62,000 nt of DNA from Bugula neritina (GCA_964035545.1 OZ037766.1:26952673-27014672), one strand, 5' to 3'. Positions 9,701 through 20,239 are shown, numbered from the stretch's first letter. The notes: generated by a model not told the origin, from the letters alone. Numbers and translations: made by a program.

Positions 9701-11508
9701 CACTAGGATAAAAATTACCCAACGTTATCACACAGCTGCAAACCGCCCCATGGCAGTGCTTGTTTAGGCACAATGGTTATTAGCTTTGTACATATTGTAG
9801 ATAATGTTTGACTCCTTCCTCTCCCCTTCCCCTACCTCTCCATTGCGCAAACATAGGAAAATATTTACTGTGTTATAAGTGTGTTATAATTTAAATATGC
9901 TTATTTTTATAGGCCAGCATCTGCTAAGCATGCATGGATTTTATTTCCTAAATTCCAGTATTTTATTCCTGCCTTACTTAAATTAGTTTTATATAATTAT
10001 GATATTTTCTTAACATCTTTTTTCCTGCATTTAAATTAGTCCATTTGTATGCTATCCATCATCACTTTTGCCCTATGTCTACAATATCTCAGGCAACATT
10101 TATAGCTTGTTTTTATCGAAATTATGTGAATTAGTTGCATTTTATAAGAAGTTTACATTTATAACGTCAATTAATTATAATTACTGCTAGAACTCATGGT
10201 AGGCCTATAATTTTTTAGTAGGTATACCTACTAGAAAATTAAATCAGTTCTAGCAGTAAATGTAATTATAGTTTTTATACTGCAGTTCTGAGCCACTCAG
10301 ATATTATATGCAAAGCTGCTTATCTGAATTTATTACTAAATATATCTTATATTAATTTTGCGGTTGAAATTTTAACTCAATGCAATATAATAATAGACGC
10401 CTTCCTCTCTCCCCTTCTTTTAGAAATCTAAAACTTCTCAGTTATTAATACTTATGATTATGATGATTAGGTTTGGAATTGGCACTATAATTAAGTAATC
10501 GTTCAAGAAAACAACATTATGATACAGAAGCTAATGTATTTTGGCAATTTAAAATGCATTATGTTATAATTACCTTCTGTTTCAGGTTTAATCTTTTTCA
10601 GTTTTGAGGTTGCTGAGCATTTAAGGTTTCTGGAAAAATGAAAAGGTACATGAATAACATAGACTACATTGTGTACTGTATGTTAAAAATTTACAGTTGA
10701 TATAAAACTATGTATAACTCAACCACTTAAATTTATAAAGTCTCATACAAAAAATACATTTTCTGAATTATGTTTTGACCTAAAAACTTGTAGATAAACC
10801 AGGTTAAATAATTTTTTTTTATTTCAAAACTCAGATCGTGGTTATCATTCTCAAATAATTCATATGGTAATGTTAGTACTAAATAGCCCAATTTTTTGTG
10901 ATAAAATAATACAAATTATAATTATAATCAAAAGCTGCAGAATCACCTTTTCACAGATAAGTAAAAAATTGGCTGCTGATAATTATAAGAGAAACTCTAA
11001 CGTAGTTTCTAAGAAACAGTTTTAATTGATAATATACTTAGCAATGCGTGTTGAATAAAAAACAGCTTTTTTAAATTAAATAATCTTCAGCTAGTTTAGG
11101 TTTTGGTGAAAAGTTCCCTTGTGAATTCAAAGTAAAGCTGCTAGTGATTTCATGATTCACTTGCGAGGCCTCTATACATCCTACACCATATATTTTGTAT
11201 TATAGCATCTGCTACCATTACACATATTTTTACTTCCTAGAAGTATGGTAAAAAGATAACATCTTAATTTTCTCACCCTTGCTCATCAACATCTACATGG
11301 ACATAAGATTCTTCTAATGAACTTATACTGGCAGGTACCGTCTTCTCCACTGTTTCCGGAAGCTCCTCATTGGCCACACTTTTTCCATTCTCATCACTAG
11401 TGCTTGCTAGTTGACTATTATCGTTTACATCTTTAATATCTGCCAACTCTCTCAATTGGTTGTCATGTACCTTTTCACTTTCCATAATTTTCAAAACTTT
11501 GTGAGCCT
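738..11508 (-). CDS. Unrecognised acidic coiled-coil protein, three 3' exons
   Basis: Three minus-strand exons join in one frame: 11277-11508 (acceptor CATAG, donor GG|GTGAG), 10574-10629 (acceptor CCAG, donor GAAG|GTAATT) and 738-1024 (acceptor TTTTTGCAG, stop TAA 738-740). Splice phases match (phase 2, then phase 1). The visible part is about 190 residues. It starts with a Ser/Glu/Asp-rich stretch, has a short basic segment (KLKKIK), then a Glu/Lys/Leu-rich part with heptad-like spacing that suggests a coiled coil, and ends in ...LPRDS. I do not recognise the family. The 5' end is not identified: a tiny exon near 13,305 (ATGCGCC before GTAAGTG, minus strand) would fit the phase but is speculative. 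The intron 1025-10573 is 9.5 kb and filled with transposon remnants. An AATAAA starts 2 bases past the stop. Confidence 0.7.
1025..1380. other. Intron sequence, nothing recognised
   Basis: AT-rich intron sequence of the coiled-coil gene between its last exon and the first LINE fragment. No motif or repeat was seen. Confidence 0.4.
1381..1890 (+). pseudogene. LINE fragment: end of endonuclease domain and linker (Rex/Babar-like)
   Basis: Decayed plus-strand coding sequence of a non-LTR retrotransposon. A GDFN motif (about 1,403-1,415), diagnostic of the apurinic-type endonuclease of LINEs, is followed by a degenerate segment and then an open stretch 1,677-1,886 with the pattern 'YINFCTDMCIP', 'KPWITKHI' seen in the linker between endonuclease and reverse transcriptase of Rex1/Babar-like LINEs. 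Frames shift and a stop lies in between, so it is inactive. The reverse-transcriptase half of a similar LINE lies at 7,653-8,964 on the same strand; LTR elements sit between. Whether the two parts were one LINE split by later insertions is inference. Confidence 0.65.
2268..2286 (+). other. Primer-binding site complementary to tRNA-Leu 3' end
   Basis: GGTGGCAGCAGTGGGATT directly follows the LTR end. Read as reverse complement it is the acceptor end of a tRNA-Leu (…CCACTGCTGCCA plus CCA). Position and sequence fit a minus-strand primer site of an LTR element. Confidence 0.65.
2380..3135 (+). pseudogene. Degenerate gag-like region with zinc knuckle remnant
   Basis: Several open pieces separated by stops: 2,383-2,505, 2,530-2,655, 2,759-3,055. 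The first piece has the gag-like sequence LTFSGEKDVEQFVAEF; the last is open for 98 codons and ends in a Leu/Glu-rich stretch. Just after it, around 3,090-3,130, a CX2CX9C pattern (CWGCGSGGYLLRSC) looks like a CCHC zinc knuckle whose His is lost. Inactive. Confidence 0.6.
3350..4033 (+). pseudogene. Retroelement aspartic protease
   Basis: An open frame of 227 codons contains the retropepsin active-site signature LLDTGCTRNLLS (about residues 100-111) and the downstream partner motif AILGMPFLKRH (about 172-182) that precedes the second conserved glycine region. These are the two hallmarks of a pepsin-like protease processing a gag-pol polyprotein. Upstream residues 15-55 repeat a short SLGC/SLGRP pattern three times, an internal repeat in the gag-protease linker. 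The frame ends at a stop with no reverse transcriptase behind it, so this is a truncated remnant though the protease part itself is open. Confidence 0.75.
4340..5975. other. AT-rich intron sequence with small repeats
   Basis: No gene seen. It contains a run of ten or more G at about 4,996-5,007, an AT-rich run at 4,910-4,985, and a short duplicated phrase GCACAATGGGCCAC near 5,355-5,395. Confidence 0.4.
5981..6132 (+). repeat. Dispersed repeat, second copy inside the hAT element at 14,541-14,697
   Basis: The segment around GCAAGGCAGTTGCAGCTAAA matches 14,541-14,697 over about 150 bases on the same strand with scattered substitutions and small indels. The second copy lies within a complete hAT element, so this one is probably a fragment of a related hAT copy. 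Confidence 0.7.
6430..7134 (+). CDS. Retroelement-associated C2H2 zinc-finger and coiled-coil ORF
   Basis: The open frame (ATG 6,484; the frame is open further upstream to about 6,412) gives roughly 216-240 residues. The N-terminal part carries a C2H2 finger, CQVC followed by twelve residues and HVDAH, and a second Cys/His-rich unit with CPCGF and HKISC. The middle is Pro/Thr-rich, followed by a heptad-like segment beginning VEERLVKLQAEF and a basic stretch KRRLRARQARH. It ends 170 bases before a polypurine tract. Role unknown: a nucleic-acid-binding extra ORF or a gag-like protein of the LTR element is possible. No homologue is recalled with certainty. Confidence 0.5.
   Translation, partial: YRTCQVCFQECPSHRSLRLHVDAHFLLHFCPCGFHDVYPYPVIVHKISCFAGEGHIVDEDSFPQYLDTIKPVIKKAITLAALASGFQVLLLSARHKSPKVQGPPTTPVNPSNTLESEGTTIPPISETATTPPRPSRLASVEERLVKLQAEFTQLAPDLLDRTTGLYQLKDSVGRLKRRLRARQARHSHACYKSQSPPNEYAWDWHLLGGMYPGLEVTSSPTLARVLVSTLSLYS
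7308..7319 (+). other. Polypurine tract of LTR element
   Basis: GGGGGGGGGCGG directly precedes TGTAGTGAGTC, the expected position of the plus-strand primer next to a 3' LTR. Confidence 0.45.
7653..8964 (+). pseudogene. LINE reverse transcriptase remnant (Rex/Babar-like), split by a MITE
   Basis: Plus-strand pieces of a LINE reverse transcriptase occur in the expected order: fingers/palm segment with FLDFSSAF (about 7,726), a 344-bp MITE insertion at 7,810-8,153, then ITEWIYSFLTN, GTPQGCFLYPLLF (8,250-8,290) and the catalytic YADD box (about 8,338-8,350). Further 3' pieces with KYLGVLVD and a C-terminal Lys/Ile-rich domain run to 8,964 with at least three frame changes. The catalytic box is intact but the frame is broken, so the copy is inactive. 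Removing the MITE and one 3-bp duplicate restores frame across the insertion point. Confidence 0.8.
7810..8153 (+). mobile_element. 344-bp MITE, PIF/Harbinger-like, copy 1
   Basis: Terminal inverted repeats of about 71 bp begin GCCTAGGGCCACAC and end GTGTGGCCCTAGGC. The flanks are TTA on the left (7,807-7,809) and TAA on the right (8,154-8,156), a TWA-type 3-bp target site. A second copy of identical length, about 95% similar and in opposite orientation, is at 34,318-34,661. The core has a further internal palindrome (TTCGCACTTG...CAAGTGCGAA). No ORF of its own. Superfamily assignment rests on the 3-bp TWA site. Confidence 0.8.
8970..10170. other. AT-rich intron sequence, nothing recognised
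   Basis: Continuation of the long intron of the coiled-coil gene. No coding or repeat structure was recognised. Confidence 0.4.
10173..10270. repeat. Small foldback element
   Basis: Left arm TTATAATTACTGCTAGAACT (ending 10,194) pairs with right arm 10,246-10,270 with one 5-base bulge. The loop itself holds a perfect 18-base palindrome TAGTAGGTATACCTACTA at 10,216-10,233. Either a small foldback transposon or a structured intronic element. Confidence 0.65.
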
Positions 11509-13423
11509 CTATGTAAAAGTATGGAACAATACTCTTGCAAATGATTTGTTAAACACATGCAAGCATAACTATGTTATAAATATTTATGAAGGCTACATGC
11601 AGCTGAAAAATTATTAGTGAAATGTTATTTGGACTTTTAAAACTTTATTTTATATGAACCTAATAAAAGACATAAAATAACTAAGGGAGCAAATTACAGC
11701 AGGCATGCAAGATGGTGGACAGGTTAACAATTTATATTATTTCACAAAAACTCTTGCAAGCTTGAAGCTTTTTTAATTAATTAATCGTGGTGCTATAGAT
11801 CGTACATTATCTAGTTTCTGAAAAGAAACTGTCATTGTTAGATAGCAGTATTATTTTAAAATAGCAGTTGTGTGCTTATAATTAAAGTAACTGAGAAAAC
11901 TAAATATATGCTAAAGTTACAAAATATGATGGGATGCAGATAGTGTGTAATGTTTAGTATATGTACATAAATTGTGTAAATGATATGGATATGGATATGT
12001 ATAATTTTATGCAAACAAAGCAAGAAAATAAGAATATACGTACTATATTGTAATGCAAGTGGTATTTCACATACTTGCCAATGTTGAAAAATATTAATAT
12101 CTAGTTAAGGACCAGGTAGGTTAACTATAATATTCAGTACTGTAAAATGCTTCAATGTAATTTTGAGTAAAAGCTAGAAAGATATAAAGTTATAAAGGAA
12201 TTTTGCATTATTAGTATTTTAATTTATTTATTTTCTATTTTGCTAATTAGTTGAAATAATCCAAACTATTGAGAATTAAATTCGAACACGTATTGAAAAT
12301 TTGCTTTTGCTAGCAAACACTCATAATAATACAGGCAAAATTTTCTCAGTCAACAAGCCAGAAGTTAAATTCCATATTTCAAACTGTAAATCTTTAGGTA
12401 AAGTTAGAAATATAATATAATACAGCTATTATAGCTACAATGTATTGTTAATATGAAAAATCAAGGTACAAACTAAGAATTGGGCAAGCTCATAGCTACG
12501 ATTTCTGCAGAGTCAGTACCTTTAATTTGCCTACTTTTGCAAGCTTATTTAAAATTTTCCAGCTATTAAAATTAAAGTGTCTTAGTGGATTTGTATGGGA
12601 TGAATTGGAAAATACTAGATCAAACATTAAATAATCCTTTCACTAATCAAAATCATGCTTTCAACGCCAATTATAGTAGTTGTAATAAGGGTACATACCA
12701 TAGACTCATTGCCATGTTGAATTCCATATATTCTCACTGCATCTGTTTCATTATGAACGTCTCAGAATTTCTAACTTGTAATGTTTCTAATGCAGTAGCT
12801 AAAACCCAAATGTGTCAAGGATCGAAGTAATCTATCTATATTAATATTTACCTTCACTGCATGCAGTCACCCCATTATTCACTTTGTTTGATATAATAAC
12901 TCTTATCTCTGATTTAGCTTAAAGAGATATACAAGGATAATAAAATATGCAACCAGTGCCTGACGCCTAACCTATTTACAGCATCTATCTGCACTTTACC
13001 TTAAACAGTTATCAGTCAATTTGGCGTCAAATATAATATTTTACAATTATCTATAGACTTCTTTCAGATAACCACTGTAAGCCTTATTGTAATCAATGTA
13101 ATGAGCAACCTTGAAAATTCTTGCTTATTATTTTATGAAATTGTGATATTTCTTTTTTAATTGTCATTTACTACAATGACAGTTTTCATAGAGCTCCTAA
13201 TTATTTTTGTTTTACAGTCCTCACCTATCTCAACTCCGTTCTGTCGCTTATAGCAGGTTCTTTGTTTTACGATAGGTTGCTAAATTTTATGAAATATTAT
13301 CAACACTTACGGCGCATATACAACTTATTATAAAAAGCAACTTTTTTGTAATAATAATAAAAAAAAAACTATACATATTTAAATGTCAAAGATAATTTCA
13401 CATTGCACCAAAAACATGATTAT
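11509..13423. other. AT-rich sequence, nothing recognised
   Basis: No convincing exon was found; short open frames here lack splice context. It may hold the missing 5' exon(s) of the coiled-coil gene. Confidence 0.35.
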
Positions 13424-13476
13424 TGTGCGTGTGTGCGTGTGTGCGTGTGTGCGTGTGTGCGTGTGTGTGTGTGTGT
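13424..13476. repeat. GTGTGTGC microsatellite
   Basis: About five copies of GTGTGTGC followed by a short pure GT run. Confidence 0.9.
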
Positions 13477-13607
13477 TCTAATGGATGATACAGTGAAGAA
13501 GAAGCAGCAGTGAGAATAAGCTTACACTTCTACAAATGCTTCTTATAGTGCGCATCAAAAATAGCCTCTAGCAGCCAAGTCCAACTTCTAGTCTGCTCGT
13601 GTGGCAT

Positions 13608-13836
13608 GGCATCCGGTAAAAATGGCGCAGGTAAAAGTGGCACATTTCAATATTAGGAATTGGGGGTTTGGAATGGGGGTTTGGGTTTGGGGTTTCGGAA
13701 AATTTAACATCTGTGTGCCATTTTACCTACTTTTCCATTTGTGCCATTATTACAGATGTTATTTTTACCTGTGACATTTTTACCTGTGACATTTTTACCT
13801 GTGACATTTTTACTCTGTCATTCTTACCTAAAATCC
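13608..13836. mobile_element. 229-bp foldback/MITE with 9-bp target duplication
   Basis: The 9-bp word GTGTGGCAT flanks the element at 13,599-13,607 and 13,837-13,845. The ends are imperfect inverted repeats built from the motif GGTAAAAATGGCRCAGG, which is tandemly repeated near the right end (TTTTTACCTGTGACA three times, 13,762-13,812). A related array of the right-end type is at 17,355-17,455. A 9-bp duplication fits Mutator-like elements, but no transposase is available to confirm this. Collapsing the duplicated word joins flanking sequence into a longer open frame. Confidence 0.65.
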
Positions 13837-13970
13837 GTGTGGCATAGGTATATGCCTGCTCGACCTGCTTCTGTTTATAGGACAAAGAACAAAGATGAGT
13901 TAATGGTGCTTTTAAACCAGTGCTTTGAGCAGATGGGGCTCATTAGTCTGGGAAGACAGATCATCTAGGA

Positions 13971-15664
13971 CAGGGCTGTCCAAAAGGCGGCCCGGGGGGC
14001 CGGATCCGGCCCTCCAGCTATATTAGTGTGGCCCCCCAAGGTATAGGAAGTTACAAATTTTTTGTTTAAATCAAATTTGCTAACTAGCCTGAAACAGCAG
14101 CACTATTAAAATGTAGTTTAATTTCTTGTACAATATTGTTCTGTGGGTGGCATGCGTGTTACCTACTTATTGTTGTTTAGCCTGAGATCAAACTACAACC
14201 AATAACAGCAAGCTAGTCATGATAGCCTGTTAGCTAGCAAGCTTGTGACTTACAGTATGTAGACCCCTATATTATATTCTCATCTCTACGCGTTCACTGA
14301 AGCGTGAAGTGATACACAGTGCTTACTACTTAAAAAGAAATATACCATTTCCAGTATAATATAAATCCATAATTTATATAAAATCTAAGTCATTGCTTTT
14401 TTATTCAGATATCATGCTTTCTTGCTAAGTTATTTTACTGGTACTAAACAATCAACTTTTCAGGCAAAATTAGCCGAAAATGTGCAGTTTTTTTCTATAA
14501 CTTTGCAAAAGAATGAAACAATTTCAAAAAAGTTGCACTTGAAAAAAAATAAGATTCACACCATAGTTTTTAAATTTTGATTCTAGTAGCCTACAATTAC
14601 ATGAGATTTTTTTACTGGTATTGAATTTTTACACAGTTACAATGCAAACCTGAGCAAGGCAGTTGCAGCTAAAAAGTTGCCCTTAGCTATCTTGTGCAGA
14701 CAGATATTTCAAAGACATTTAATCAGGACTGGCCATATATAGAGACAAGACTTTTTTGAAAGTATAACTGAGATCTCATTTTTATTGACTGTATTGTGAA
14801 AGATAAGTAGTTGAAGAATCTCTGGCACACTTCACTTATGCAGTACTAAAATATTCTTACGTATGTTAGTTTTCATTTACATACTGTTTTAAGGTTAGAT
14901 GCCTAAACAATTTTGTTTTATAATGAATTTTGTACGAGTATGTACTGAAATGATTTGAGATTTCTGATTGCCTTGACCTTTGACATTTGACCTTTGACTG
15001 TTAGGTACTATAAAACTTATACTATTTATAGCTAACTTTCATAGCATACTATTGTTAGATGCTGCACGGCACAGCACTATCACTGAGATGGCTTGAAGGT
15101 TTGAACTTTCAATTTTTAGTCAAATGAAATACACAAAAATAAATACTACACTTCACTCACTAGTCAGCACTTAGTCCAGCAACTAAGAGTTATATGTTCT
15201 GATACGAAACCAGATATTAACAGAATTGTTCAAGGCAAACAATACTTACTGTGTACTCACAAGTGTCTCACTGATGGTTGTAAAATATAACTATACCGGT
15301 ATGAGTACAGACTCTTAGCACTGGCATATCTTGTTTAAATTTGCATGCTGCGCAATCATGAATATTTACTTTATATGTATAATTTGGGTTTGGTTACAAT
15401 TTTGTATTTATGTTTCTTGTTTACCTATTTTAAATAAATGCGTATACACACACATACACACACACATAAATATCGATTTAAATGTGTTATGATTTTAATA
15501 AAAATGCAAAGCCTAGCCATTGCTTATAATTACAATACATATAGCCTGCAGATGCTTAATAAATCTTGAAAATTGATTTTTAAAAACAGAAAAAATGTTG
15601 TGGCCCTCGGCTCAAGCTGAAACTTGCAGAGTGGCCCTCGGTCTGAAAAGGTTGGACACCCCTG
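13971..15664. mobile_element. 1,694-bp non-autonomous hAT element
   Basis: The ends CAGGGCTGTCCAA and TTGGACACCCCTG are 13-14 bp terminal inverted repeats with one mismatch, typical of hAT elements. The 8-bp target duplication ATCTAGGA is perfect (13,963-13,970 and 15,665-15,672). GC-rich subterminal sequence (GGCCGGATCCGGCC palindrome at the left, GTGGCCCTCGG twice at the right) is also hAT-like. The AT-rich interior shows no transposase frame. It includes a 157-bp segment (14,541-14,697) also found at 5,981-6,132. Confidence 0.9.
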
Positions 15665-15672
15665 ATCTAGGA

Positions 15673-17340
15673 GAAGACAACCTCTGATCTCAAACCTCTG
15701 CTGCTATGCAACAATACCCAACCATGGGAAAGGCTTGGGAAGTAAATCCCAAAAAAAATCAAGAGTTGGAACCCTAGGGCATTTCATGGTTGTTCACAAC
15801 TTTGCTCTGACCGTTTTGCAACGACGCCAAACTGTAACAGCTCTGCTATTCCTTTGGATACGCCAGCGATGCAAAGAGAGGAGACATAAGTTACATGCAT
15901 GGGCAACAACCTCTCCTCCATATAATCAATGCCCACCATCACACTGGAAAGGACACTACAGCTTTGCCTTCTGACGTGTTGACACTTCACTCTACACAGT
16001 CACAGGCGCCCTGTTCTACCAAATCATAGGGTGTAATTCATGGTTGAATCGACTGACAAAGGCTTATGTGTATGTATGTGTGTATGCTTGAATGTGTGTG
16101 TATGCATTTATGTATCTTTGCATGCAACGATGCATGTGTGTATATATGTAGTTTGTGTCACAGTATATGTTTCAAGTCTGCTTGTATCAATGAATTTCAT
16201 TCCAGTAATGGCTCCTGACTATTTGTGACAAAAAAATCATTACAAGCTTATACAGAAGAATAAACTATTGTAAGAATAGCCTTTAATCAAATTCCTTTGA
16301 CTAAGCTTGGGAAAACTTTTTCTACTGTAGAAATAGACAGAATTATAATTTTTGAAAAACATACCTTTTATGGTAGCCAACTTGGCATGTCAAAATATTA
16401 TAGAATACTTTTATTCAATATTTGAATGATCATGCAAACTGTGGCCATCTACATCTGCTGATATTAGCAGCAAGGTTAGGATCTAAGTCTACAATAATAC
16501 TTGAGCTGCTACATATGGCACAGCTCTATATGCTATGTAAACTAGTTCTATCAGCACCATGATGCCATCGGCAGACACTGGGATAGAAAAAAGCTTTTTA
16601 GTTATTTGTTCCACTTGTTACAGTGGGATTCTGTTGTTTAGAGCTACTGCAAACTCACCTAATAATGTTATGCTGTAGCTTTGAGGGGAAATAAAGTGGT
16701 TTCGATGTATTAATTGGTTGCTTGGCTGTTCTTCTCTTAGTCTGTGAGGGAGAGTTTAGACTATGGGTGATGATGCTCCTTAACTTAAGAACACGTATTT
16801 CCTAGATTGAAGTCCTTTGACCTGGGTGGTGCTAAGGAGTCTTTTTGTCTGGCTAGTGTTCAGGAGTGGTGCTGTATCGAAAAGGTCAGCTATCTATATT
16901 GTACTGAGCACTCCCTTTTATCAATAGCATGCTGCCATGGCACATTGGATAATCCATTTAATCAAACTCTGCTGTTTAGACAGCAGAATTATCGATTAGA
17001 AGAATTTGTGAAAGTGTTTATTGATTAGGCCCATAAGATAAAGTCCAAGCTGTTATGTGTATGGCACTGACTTAGTCTTACATAATTAAGCATAACACTA
17101 ATGGTAACAGACAGACAGCTAATACCATTTGTTCACTTAAATATCAATATCAGTATTGAGGAGTTGAGTTGAGACTAAATAATTGGTAAAGCTAATAGGA
17201 TAATGTTATTAACAGCAAGTGTGGACATAACTTTGACACCCTGTGCTGCTGGTAGGAATGATACTGGAAAGTCTTTTAAATGTTTTTTACCATTTCATTG
17301 AGCTAGAAACTGTTCCACTGAGAAAAGTCAGAATGGAAGC
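15673..17340. other. Decayed repeat-like sequence of unknown origin
   Basis: The host of the hAT insertion has short open pieces (for example 15,735-15,974, with an Arg/Lys-rich CKERRHKLHAW segment) but no recognised domain. A TG-rich run lies at 16,060-16,160. The open piece 16,807-17,028 has no recognised family. Confidence 0.35.
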
Positions 17341-17354
17341 ATGAAGGATAATTG

Positions 17355-17455
17355 CAATTTGCCTACTTTGCCATTCGTGTCATTATTACCTGTGCTATTA
17401 TTACCTGTGTCCTTTTTACCTGTGCATGCTACTTTACCGATGCCATTTTTACCGG
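17355..17455 (-). repeat. Array related to the right end of the 229-bp foldback element
   Basis: ATTACCTGTG and TTTTTACC units repeat here and end in GCCATTTTTACCGG, the reverse complement of the left end of the element at 13,608. Probably one end of another family member. Confidence 0.5.
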
Positions 17456-17456
17456 A

Positions 17457-18420
17457 CACCATGTGGGATATAGTGTTGTTAGAAACATTCGATGATCCTA
17501 TAAAAAGAAAGTGGCATATGACCAATACTGATACATGCATGAACTGTATGGTGTTATGCAAGCAGTATAGCAATAGGGGTGTCTGTGCAAATAGATGGCC
17601 AGATAGTGGAGGATGCTTCGTGGATGAGAAAACCAGATGATTGCATCCACACCAATGTAGCCAAGTTAGAAGTTGTGGTAAAAGGCCTAAATTTGGCTTT
17701 AAAATAGAATTCAATGTCAGTTTTTAGGTGGGTCTCATCTGTAACCAATAACAGTATCAGACTCAAAGTTAATGGCATGAATGAGATGATTGTGAAACGA
17801 AGGTTAGGTGTCATAGCGGACCTGATAGAGGAGTACAAGCTGTCATTGAAAACACTGTTAGTGAAATCAGCTGAGAACTGTGCACGGCGCTCTAATGCAC
17901 AGGTGAGTTCAGCATGGCTTAGTAGTCACATAACTTATGCAAGTGTAGGTGTGACAACTCCTGATGCAGTTGACCTGAAGGATAAACTATAAGCTAAACT
18001 GCATAGAATGCAACATTTGGGCATTGAAAAAACATTGTATCTAGCTAAATACAAACTTGGTGGGGGCATAGACAAGGAGTTAGTAGGAAGAGCAGTTAGA
18101 GAATGTGCAGTGTGTAGGATTATTGATCCTTCTCCAGTGCAGTTGAAAAGAAGAGTTTTGAAAGTCAAAATTTAGAATAAGTGTAGGCTGGCAATGGACA
18201 AGTGTCATTATAACTGTGTACCATACTTGACTATTATTGACTGTAGTTCAATTAGAATTGCTGTGTGGCTAAAGTTACAAAATGAGACTGCTAAATTAAT
18301 GTCTACTTTTGAGTTGTCTATTGGTGATATGTCCGTTTTCCAATTGTCATATTCGAAATATGTCGTGTCACCGTGCAAGGAAGTCCTAAGTAGATGGAGA
18401 TATTAAAGTTAACTTAGGTT
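17457..18420 (+). pseudogene. Retroelement RNase H and integrase N-terminal remnant
   Basis: Plus-strand pieces resemble the pol polyprotein of LTR retroelements. An RNase H-like segment (about 17,595-17,900) has DASWMRKPDD and the region around KLEVVVKGLNLAL, matching the Asp and Glu positions of the enzyme, then ENCARR before SSAWL. The integrase zinc-binding HHCC pattern follows at about 18,000-18,125 (LHRMQHLGIEKT, then ECAVCRI). The start of the integrase core is at 18,185-18,280 (HYNCVPYLTIIDC). Several stop codons and frame changes show it is dead. No LTRs were identified. Confidence 0.65.
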
Positions 18421-20239
18421 CAGATAGTGCTGACGGTAATGTAGATGTAATTGGAGCGTTGTAGATAGCAAGAGTTTCTAGGATGAAGTGATTCAAACCA
18501 AGTGATTGAACACCCAGTGAGAGATAGACAGCCACTTCGGTGGTTGGTAGATTTTTATGTAGCTATATAATTGAATGCTGGTTCAAAAATTTTTATTGGT
18601 TTGATCTGATATACATAGCTTGAACAAAAAAATTAGCCTCATACACTTAGTCTAAGGATTGTGGTCGCTGCAGTACTGATTAAGTGAATTTGTGCATGCA
18701 GGCTCAATCTGAGTTGAAAAATTCCAATACTTTTGGAATTTTAAACGCGCTAAGTTTTGGGTCATATAATATCAAATAGAACTTACATTACACACGCCTT
18801 GACATTATTCAAAGTATACTTAAAAACCAGTGACAACCTGTAGACAGTGCAATGTTTTGAGTAACTCGTCAGCTGGGAAGTGCCTGCTACCTGAATGGGG
18901 TTCTACTTGGTTTATCAGTTATTGAAGGGTTTCAAAGCAACATCGACCTTATATTTTTTATGCAAAGAAAGTAGCTTTAACAAATCAACTGAATTTATTA
19001 AGATACTGCATGGGAGATGACAGCTATGTAAGATCAAACTGACGATTTAATGGATAAACGAGGGCACTAAACACACTTCTCAGATTGAACTGGCTAAAAT
19101 TGACCCGAGATTGATCTATGAAACCACAGTGAATGTATCTTGGTACCATGAACTATTGCTTGAGTCAACACCGTTCTTATGGATTGTAAATAATGTTTTA
19201 TTAAAGAAAAAATAAATAGCATTTGTGTAATTTAGTAAAATAAGTGAATAAAATAATATTTTATATGGTTGCATTGATAAGTCATTCTGTGGCTAATGAT
19301 CTTTGACTACTGCACTGCCATTCACAAAAGATACAGCATAGGAAAATATATAATAACATGAGCGAATAAAATATGATAACACTATTGCACAAACTACATG
19401 AAAACGTTGTATACAACGGCTATTATTTGGCCAGAACAGCAATGTGGTGAATAAAACAATATATAACATGTATAACATAATCTAATAAATGCTGTAAGTC
19501 TTTTTGCTCAATGAAGTTGTGAAATATCTTTAGAAAGACTGTAGAAAGTAAAGAAGTTGCATGCATGAATTCCATTGAATGATATACCAGCTACTAGCAG
19601 TTGTCTTTCCTTATACATTAGTGAGTAAACTGGACTCTCTAAAATATAATAAACAGAGTTGATATCATGGCAAACTGACCGATATACTAACTATAAGATA
19701 ACCTGTACAATAGATAAATGACACCTTGTTTAGAGTTGTCTACCCTATGTAGAGCAACTTAAGCCTAGAATGTTGAACACAATTAAAGTATATTTTCTTA
19801 AGACAACAGAAAAAAGGGTCGCAGAGATGAACGTCTGAGCAGAACAAAACACAAGACACATATGAAAGAGAGATCAACCTAATAATGATAATCAACCTTT
19901 ACTCGATCACAGGGACAGATCGGTCTTTACAAATTACTCTATCTACAGATCAACTAGACACATGTGTCCCTGTAACCAAGCATTAAATAAAACTATTGCC
20001 AAAAGTGAACGACAAATTTTACAATAAGTTCAAACGAGACTAAATATTACCTAACTTTAAAGTTGATCGTGTAAGGGCTAATATTCAACATTATTAAATA
20101 ATTGTTGTTCAGTGAAATGAGAGATATTCAAAATATACTAGGGAAACGATAGAAGTTGGAATAGCATAACCTTGGAGTGGTGCATAGCCTAAGTATAGGC
20201 TAGAAGCTTTAGGACTGAGTGTGGAGACACATGGAGGAC
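18421..20239. other. Intergenic / 3' flank of transporter 1, nothing recognised
   Basis: AT-rich sequence without recognised coding potential. On the minus strand it includes the 3' UTR of the transporter ending at 20,240. Confidence 0.4.

Noticed and set aside
12585-12830. 81-codon open frame as a gene
   Set aside because: Composition is that of the surrounding AT-rich DNA, no splice signals, no recognisable motif.
13305-13320. Seven-base first exon ATGCGCC for the coiled-coil gene
   Set aside because: Phase fits, but a seven-base match before GTAAGTG is too short to support without transcripts.
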